This document shows, in pieces, positions 60,058 to 64,000 of a DNA stretch of 64,000 bases. Numbering within the stretch: position 1 is the stretch's first letter; every line of letters starts with the position of its first letter. The stretch covers positions 1 to 64,000 of the forward strand of contig NZ_JAAMQI010000016.1 of the NCBI RefSeq assembly GCF_013523165.1, in the 5' to 3' direction. The notes under the pieces are model-generated. The model ran no database searches, had not been told where the DNA came from, and was given only the letters and a program-made list of their open reading frames with translations. This stretch comes from Pseudomonas entomophila. GTDB taxonomy: Bacteria > Pseudomonadota > Gammaproteobacteria > Pseudomonadales > Pseudomonadaceae. A program made the position numbers and the translations under genes.

Positions 60058-60984
60058 ATGAACCTCTCGTTGTACGTCCTCACCGTCCTGATCTGGGGCA
60101 CCACCTGGATCGCCTTGAAGTGGCAGCTCGGCGTGGTGCCCATTCCGGTCTCGATCGTCTATCGCTTCGCCCTGGCCGCGCTGATCCTGTTCGCCTTGCT
60201 GGTGCTCAGTGGCCGCCTTCAACGCATGGACCGGCGCGCGCACCTGATCTGCCTGGCCCAGGGCCTGTGCCTGTTCTGCGTCAACTTCCTGTGCTTTCTC
60301 AACGCCAGCCAGTGGATCGCCAGCGGTCTGATCGCCGTGGTGTTCTCCACCGCCACCCTGTGGAATGCCCTGAGCGCACGCCTGTTCTTCAAACGCACGA
60401 TCGCGACCAACGTGATCGGTGGCGGCGTGCTGGGCCTGCTGGGGTTGGGCCTGCTGTTCTGGCCGGAACTGAGCCACCACCGCGTCGGTGAGCACACGCT
60501 GCTCGGCGTCGGCCTGGCGCTGGCGGGGACCTTGTGCTTTTCCGCGGGCAACCTGCTCTCCAGCGTGCAGCAGCGCGCCGGGCTCAAGCCGATGACCACC
60601 AACGCCTGGGGCATGCTCTACGGTGCCCTGGCGCTGGCGCTGTACTGCGCGGTGGCGCAGGTGCCGTTCGGCATCGACTGGAGCGCACGCTACCTGGGCG
60701 CCCTGGCGTACCTGGTCATCCCCGGATCGGTGATCGGGTTCACCGCGTACCTGACCCTGGTCGGGCGCCTGGGGCCTGAGCGGGCCGCGTATTGCACCGT
60801 GCTGTTCCCGCTGGTGGCGCTCAACGTGTCCGCCCTGGTCGAGGGCTATCAGTGGGCGGCGGTCAGCCTGGCGGGGCTGGCGCTGGTGATGGCCGGCAAC
60901 GTGTGGGTGTTCCGCACGCCCAAGGTCCGCTGTCCAGGCCTGACCGGCACCACGTCGCTCGCGCGGTCGACAGGCTCGAGATAG
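60058..60984 (+). CDS. DMT-superfamily (EamA) transporter
   Basis: A 308-residue membrane protein with ten hydrophobic helices in two EamA repeats, with the family signature LIWGTTWIALKWQLG at the N-terminus. CCCAGGAGTGCC precedes the ATG. It is divergent from an AraC regulator with about 136 bases between them. Members export amino acids or metabolites; the substrate is unknown. Confidence 0.9.
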   Translation: MNLSLYVLTVLIWGTTWIALKWQLGVVPIPVSIVYRFALAALILFALLVLSGRLQRMDRRAHLICLAQGLCLFCVNFLCFLNASQWIASGLIAVVFSTATLWNALSARLFFKRTIATNVIGGGVLGLLGLGLLFWPELSHHRVGEHTLLGVGLALAGTLCFSAGNLLSSVQQRAGLKPMTTNAWGMLYGALALALYCAVAQVPFGIDWSARYLGALAYLVIPGSVIGFTAYLTLVGRLGPERAAYCTVLFPLVALNVSALVEGYQWAAVSLAGLALVMAGNVWVFRTPKVRCPGLTGTTSLARSTGSR

Positions 60985-61024
60985 ACACTACACTGAGTGC
61001 AGACAGCCCTCTTCGAGACCGGCC

Positions 61025-62524
61025 ATGCCGCGTTCCAGTTTCTGGAAAAGACCGCTGAGCTACCGCGAAACTCAAGTGTGCTGTCTGATCGCGCTGGCCA
61101 TTCACCTGCTTCCCCTGCTGCTGGCTGATCATTTCTACATCGATGACAGTTGGCGCTCGCTGGAGGCGGGTAGCGCCTGGGCGGTCGAAGGCCGGGTGCT
61201 GATGCAGTGGCTGTACGCCGGATTGTCGTTCAGCGGCACTGCCCCCAATCTGTTCCCCTTGCCCTTGCTGCTGGCCGCCATGCTCGCCGCCCTGGCCCTG
61301 GCACGCCTGGTCTGGCATTACTTCGAGGCGCCGACCGCCAGTCATGTGCTGGTGGTGTTGCCACTCTGGTACAACCCGCTGTTTCTGCAAAACCTGTCCT
61401 ATCAATACGACGGCGCTGGAATGGCACTGGCACTGGCGGCCTGCACGATGGGCATCGTCACGCCGGTCTACCGATGGCGTGATGCCCTGGCCGGTGCCCT
61501 GTGGGTAGCCATCGCCTGCAGCTTCTACCAGATCAGCCTGAACGTGTTCGCCGCGCTGTGCTGCGTCGAAGGGGTGCGCCGTGTCGTGGAGGGGGCCAGG
61601 TTCGAGGCGGTGTTGCGCCAGGTTCTGGGCCGTCTGTCACAGTTGGGGGGTGGATGCCTGGTCTACTACGTCACCGCCTACCAGGCCATGGGCCCTGTGC
61701 GTCAGACGAGGGTGCCGCTGGACAGCCAGTGGTGGGCGACGATGCTGCAACGGCTGGTATGGATCTATGAGCGCATCGCGCTGCTGGTGACACCCGGTAC
61801 GCTGTGGTTCATCGGCCTGTTGTCGGTATTGGCGCTGGCCAGCCTGACGATCGCGGTCGTCCATGTGCTTCGGCAACGAACGCCTGGGGCGCACCGATTC
61901 GGGCTGCTTGCTGTGTTGATCGTTCCCCTGCCGCTCCTTGTGCTGCTGGTGCCTGGCTTCACGCTGGGGTTCGCGGTCTTCAACGATGGCGCGCGTACGC
62001 TGATGGCCTTCGGTGTGCTGATGCTGCTGGTCGCCTGGCTCGCCCATCGCGTGCTGGTGCGGGTGCACCCCTGCCTTGGCTGGAGCCTGGCCGTGCCGCT
62101 GCTGGCCATGCTCACGTTCGCGTTCGCCCACGGTCGGGTCATGGTCATGCAGAAAGAGCTGCAGCAGGCCGTTGCCTTCAGCCTGGCCAAGGACATGACA
62201 TCCCAGCCCGGCCTTGCCGGGTTGGCGTGCTATCACCTGATGAGTGCGCCCAACGGTCAGTGGTTGCCAGCCGCCAGGGGCTCCTATGCCGCGATGCCTG
62301 CCTTGCGCTACGTGCTGAACATCGACTTCTTGGTCCTGCCGGAAATGCTGCCCAGGCTGGGCGTGGACGCGTTCAACTGCGCGCCGGGACTTGACAGGGC
62401 ACAGGTGCTCCAGCGAAGCCCTGAGCCACAGGTGGACACCCTGTTCTATGCCATCCACCGCGTGGGTGATGTGGGCTACGTTTTGATGAAAGCGCCCCGC
62501 GACCCAGAAGGCTCGCGCGGGTGA
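61025..62524 (+). CDS. GtrII-type O-antigen glucosyltransferase
   Basis: A 499-residue polytopic membrane protein of the glucosyltransferase (Gtr) family: short cytosolic start, catalytic-looking acidic motif HFYIDDSWRSLEAG in the first periplasmic loop, FLQNLSYQYDGAGMALALA, and a soluble C-terminal periplasmic part (ACYHLMSAPNGQWLPAARG). Such enzymes add glucose from undecaprenyl phosphate to the O-antigen. The stop overlaps gtrA by four bases, and gtrB follows. Here the specific transferase gene comes first, unlike the common gtrA-gtrB-gtr order. Confidence 0.87.
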   Translation: MPRSSFWKRPLSYRETQVCCLIALAIHLLPLLLADHFYIDDSWRSLEAGSAWAVEGRVLMQWLYAGLSFSGTAPNLFPLPLLLAAMLAALALARLVWHYFEAPTASHVLVVLPLWYNPLFLQNLSYQYDGAGMALALAACTMGIVTPVYRWRDALAGALWVAIACSFYQISLNVFAALCCVEGVRRVVEGARFEAVLRQVLGRLSQLGGGCLVYYVTAYQAMGPVRQTRVPLDSQWWATMLQRLVWIYERIALLVTPGTLWFIGLLSVLALASLTIAVVHVLRQRTPGAHRFGLLAVLIVPLPLLVLLVPGFTLGFAVFNDGARTLMAFGVLMLLVAWLAHRVLVRVHPCLGWSLAVPLLAMLTFAFAHGRVMVMQKELQQAVAFSLAKDMTSQPGLAGLACYHLMSAPNGQWLPAARGSYAAMPALRYVLNIDFLVLPEMLPRLGVDAFNCAPGLDRAQVLQRSPEPQVDTLFYAIHRVGDVGYVLMKAPRDPEGSRG

Positions 62525-62889
62525 GCCGTCGACGGTTCGCGCGCTATGCGCTGGTAGGCGTGGGCAACACGACCACGCACGGGCTGGTGTTCTTCGCACT
62601 GCACCAGGCCTTGGGCTGGCCTCAGGCACCGAGCAATGCGCTGGCGTTCGGCTTCGCAGCCAGTCTGTCGTATTGGATCAATGCGCATTTCACCTTCGCG
62701 AACGCCCCCGGACCTGAACGCTATGTGCTGTTCCTGGCTGGCATGGGGGCGTTGAGTCTGGCGACCGGGTGGGTCGCCGACCAGCTGACGTGGTCGCCGT
62801 GGCTCACGATCTTGGTCTTTTCCGCCATCAGCCTGGTCGCAGGGTATGGCTATGCGAACACCGTGGTGTTCAGAAGGAGCGTGCGATGA
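62521..62889 (+). CDS. gtrA: GtrA-family flippase
   Basis: A 122-residue protein with four hydrophobic helices and the GtrA pattern [24 protein letters not shown] and [13 protein letters not shown]. It is thought to flip undecaprenyl-phosphate-glucose across the inner membrane. The GTG start overlaps the previous stop (GTGA), and its stop overlaps the gtrB start. Confidence 0.92.
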   Translation: MSRRRFARYALVGVGNTTTHGLVFFALHQALGWPQAPSNALAFGFAASLSYWINAHFTFANAPGPERYVLFLAGMGALSLATGWVADQLTWSPWLTILVFSAISLVAGYGYANTVVFRRSVR

Positions 62890-63824
62890 ACATTTCCCTG
62901 ATCGTGCCGGTGTTCAACGAGCAGGCCACGGTGGAGCGCTTTTACCGGGCCGTGCGCGAGGCGCCGACGCTACAGGCGATGACGGTCGAGATCCTGTTCG
63001 TCAACGACGGCAGCAGCGACGACACCGAGGCGATCTGTACGCGCCTGGCCGAGCGTGACGAATGGGTCACGGTGATCAACTTCTCGCGCAACTTCGGCAA
63101 GGAGTCCGCTCTGTTCGCGGGCCTCGAGTACGCAGGCGGTGAGGCCATGGTGCCGATCGACGTCGACTTGCAGGACCCGATCGAGGTCATCGCCCAACTG
63201 GTGGAGCGCTGGCAGCAAGGCGCCGACGTGGTGCTGGCCAAGCGGCGCAGTCGCAGTGCCGATACACGGCTCAAGCGCTGGAGTGCACGGATGTACTACC
63301 GACTGCACAACCGTATCGCCTCGACCCACATCGAGGAAAACGTCGGCGACTTCCGTCTGCTCGACCGCAAAGTGGTGACGGCCATCCGGCAATTGCCCGA
63401 GCAGCAGTTGTTCATGAAGGGGGTGTTGTCCTGGGTCGGCTTTCGTACCGAGATCGTCGAGTACGACCGGCCCCCGCGTGTGGCCGGAAGCAGCAAGTTC
63501 GGGGGCTGGCGGCTGTGGAACCTGGCGCTCGATGGCATCACCTCGTTCAGCACCGTACCACTGCGCCTGTGGACCTACGTGGGCGGCGCCGTTTCGCTGG
63601 TAGCCTTGCTGGTCGTCTTGTACCTGCTGATCGACACGGTGGTCTTCGATGCCGATGTGCCTGGCTACCCCTCGCTGATGTCGGCGATTCTGTTCCTGGG
63701 CGGCGTTCAGCTGATCGGCATCGGCATCCTGGGCGAGTACATCGGGCGCATCTATCAGGAGACCAAGCACCGCCCGCGCTATGTAGTGCGCAAGGTCCAG
63801 GGCAGGCAGCGCCAGCCAGGCTAG
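62886..63824 (+). CDS. gtrB: GtrB-family bactoprenol glucosyltransferase
   Basis: A 312-residue family 2 glycosyltransferase with two C-terminal membrane helices. The GT-A signature is [17 protein letters not shown], then [15 protein letters not shown] and the DxD-like [12 protein letters not shown]. It charges undecaprenyl phosphate with glucose on the cytosolic side. It is the last gene of the three-gene glucosylation operon. Confidence 0.93.
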   Translation: MNISLIVPVFNEQATVERFYRAVREAPTLQAMTVEILFVNDGSSDDTEAICTRLAERDEWVTVINFSRNFGKESALFAGLEYAGGEAMVPIDVDLQDPIEVIAQLVERWQQGADVVLAKRRSRSADTRLKRWSARMYYRLHNRIASTHIEENVGDFRLLDRKVVTAIRQLPEQQLFMKGVLSWVGFRTEIVEYDRPPRVAGSSKFGGWRLWNLALDGITSFSTVPLRLWTYVGGAVSLVALLVVLYLLIDTVVFDADVPGYPSLMSAILFLGGVQLIGIGILGEYIGRIYQETKHRPRYVVRKVQGRQRQPG

Positions 63825-63855
63825 CGCGATGCCTTGGCTGGCTGGCGGCCGCGTC

Positions 63856-64000
63856 TCAGCCTTTCCAGACCTGCGGGTTGACCAGGTCCCGTGGCCGCTC
63901 GCCCAGCAACGCCGCGCGCAGGTTGTCCAGGGCACGGTTGGCCATGGCTTCGCGGGTCTCGGCGGTGGCCGAACCGACATGGGGCAGGGTCAGCGCATTG
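63856..64000 (-). CDS. D-2-hydroxyacid dehydrogenase, 3' end (partial)
   Basis: The frame running off the right edge encodes the last 47 residues of an NAD(P)-dependent D-isomer 2-hydroxyacid dehydrogenase, ending NPQVWKG. It contains LPHVGSATAETREAM with the catalytic His of the family, followed by the usual C-terminal helix (LDNLRAALLGERP). Glyoxylate/hydroxypyruvate reductase or 2-ketogluconate reductase are the likely identities. Confidence 0.85.
   Translation of the reverse strand, partial: NALTLPHVGSATAETREAMANRALDNLRAALLGERPRDLVNPQVWKG

Overview
The window is a high-GC chromosomal segment from a Pseudomonas, most probably of the P. putida group. The main grounds are the 4-hydroxyproline catabolic cluster in the P. 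putida order, the HmgR-HmgA-Fah-Mai homogentisate module, the pilA/pilC/pilD-coaE-yacG-DUF1780 block beside a tRNA-Thr, FabV as enoyl reductase, DUF3509, and putida-type REP sequences. No rRNA, CRISPR array, insertion sequence or complete prophage was seen. Layout. 0-7.7 kb: trans-4-hydroxy-L-proline degradation (AraC/PAS regulator, permease, epimerase, deaminase, semialdehyde dehydrogenase, D-hydroxyproline oxidase). 7.8-10.5 kb: a MocR-type regulator divergent from an MFS transporter, with a palindrome between them. 10.5-16.8 kb: ndh, DUF1780, yacG, coaE, pilD, pilC and a divergent pilin gene, with no pilB. 16.9-20.9 kb: tRNA-Thr(CGU), a DUF6882-like protein, poxB, and a translationally coupled HTH/PIN toxin-antitoxin pair. 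21.1-28.1 kb: a seven-gene, end-overlapping operon (KAS III-like synthase, extended SDR, metallo-beta-lactamase-fold hydrolase, adenylate-forming enzyme, PAP2-like membrane protein, sterol-desaturase-type oxygenase, fatty acid desaturase). It looks like an uncharacterised lipid or acyl-derived metabolite pathway and is the best candidate for an undescribed system. 28.2-32.3 kb: an isochorismatase-like hydrolase preceded by a possible Thr-rich leader peptide and attenuator, then a LysR regulator divergent from an amino-acid dioxygenase, a LysE/RhtB exporter and a ThrH-like phosphatase. 32.3-34.6 kb: a zinc-ribbon protein with an ADP-ribosyltransferase-like motif, a pRiA4b ORF-3 protein and a GNAT. 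34.8-39.1 kb: an orphan Tde1-like (Ntox15, HxxD) DNase effector followed by four tandem, diverged GAD-like/DUF1851 immunity genes; base composition changes inside the toxin gene. 39.5-49 kb: GAF-GGDEF-EAL protein, hemerythrin, a MetE homologue with only the N-terminal domain, FabV, GNAT, HopJ, DUF1244, FolM, a PilZ-like protein and a flavodoxin. 48.9-53.1 kb: hmgR divergent from hmgA-fahA-maiA with a perfect inverted repeat between. 53.2-64 kb: a REP array, SirB1, LexA-controlled yebG, psiE, DUF3509, an HPF-like protein, a DUF3649-PepSY-DUF3325 reductase operon behind a weak Fur-like dyad, an AraC regulator divergent from a DMT exporter, an O-antigen glucosylation set (Gtr/GtrA/GtrB), and the 3' end of a D-2-hydroxyacid dehydrogenase. 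Coding is dense, with many 1-8 bp overlaps inside operons. Lower GC marks the immunity-gene block and, more mildly, the PIN toxin and dioxygenase regions, which probably arrived by horizontal transfer.
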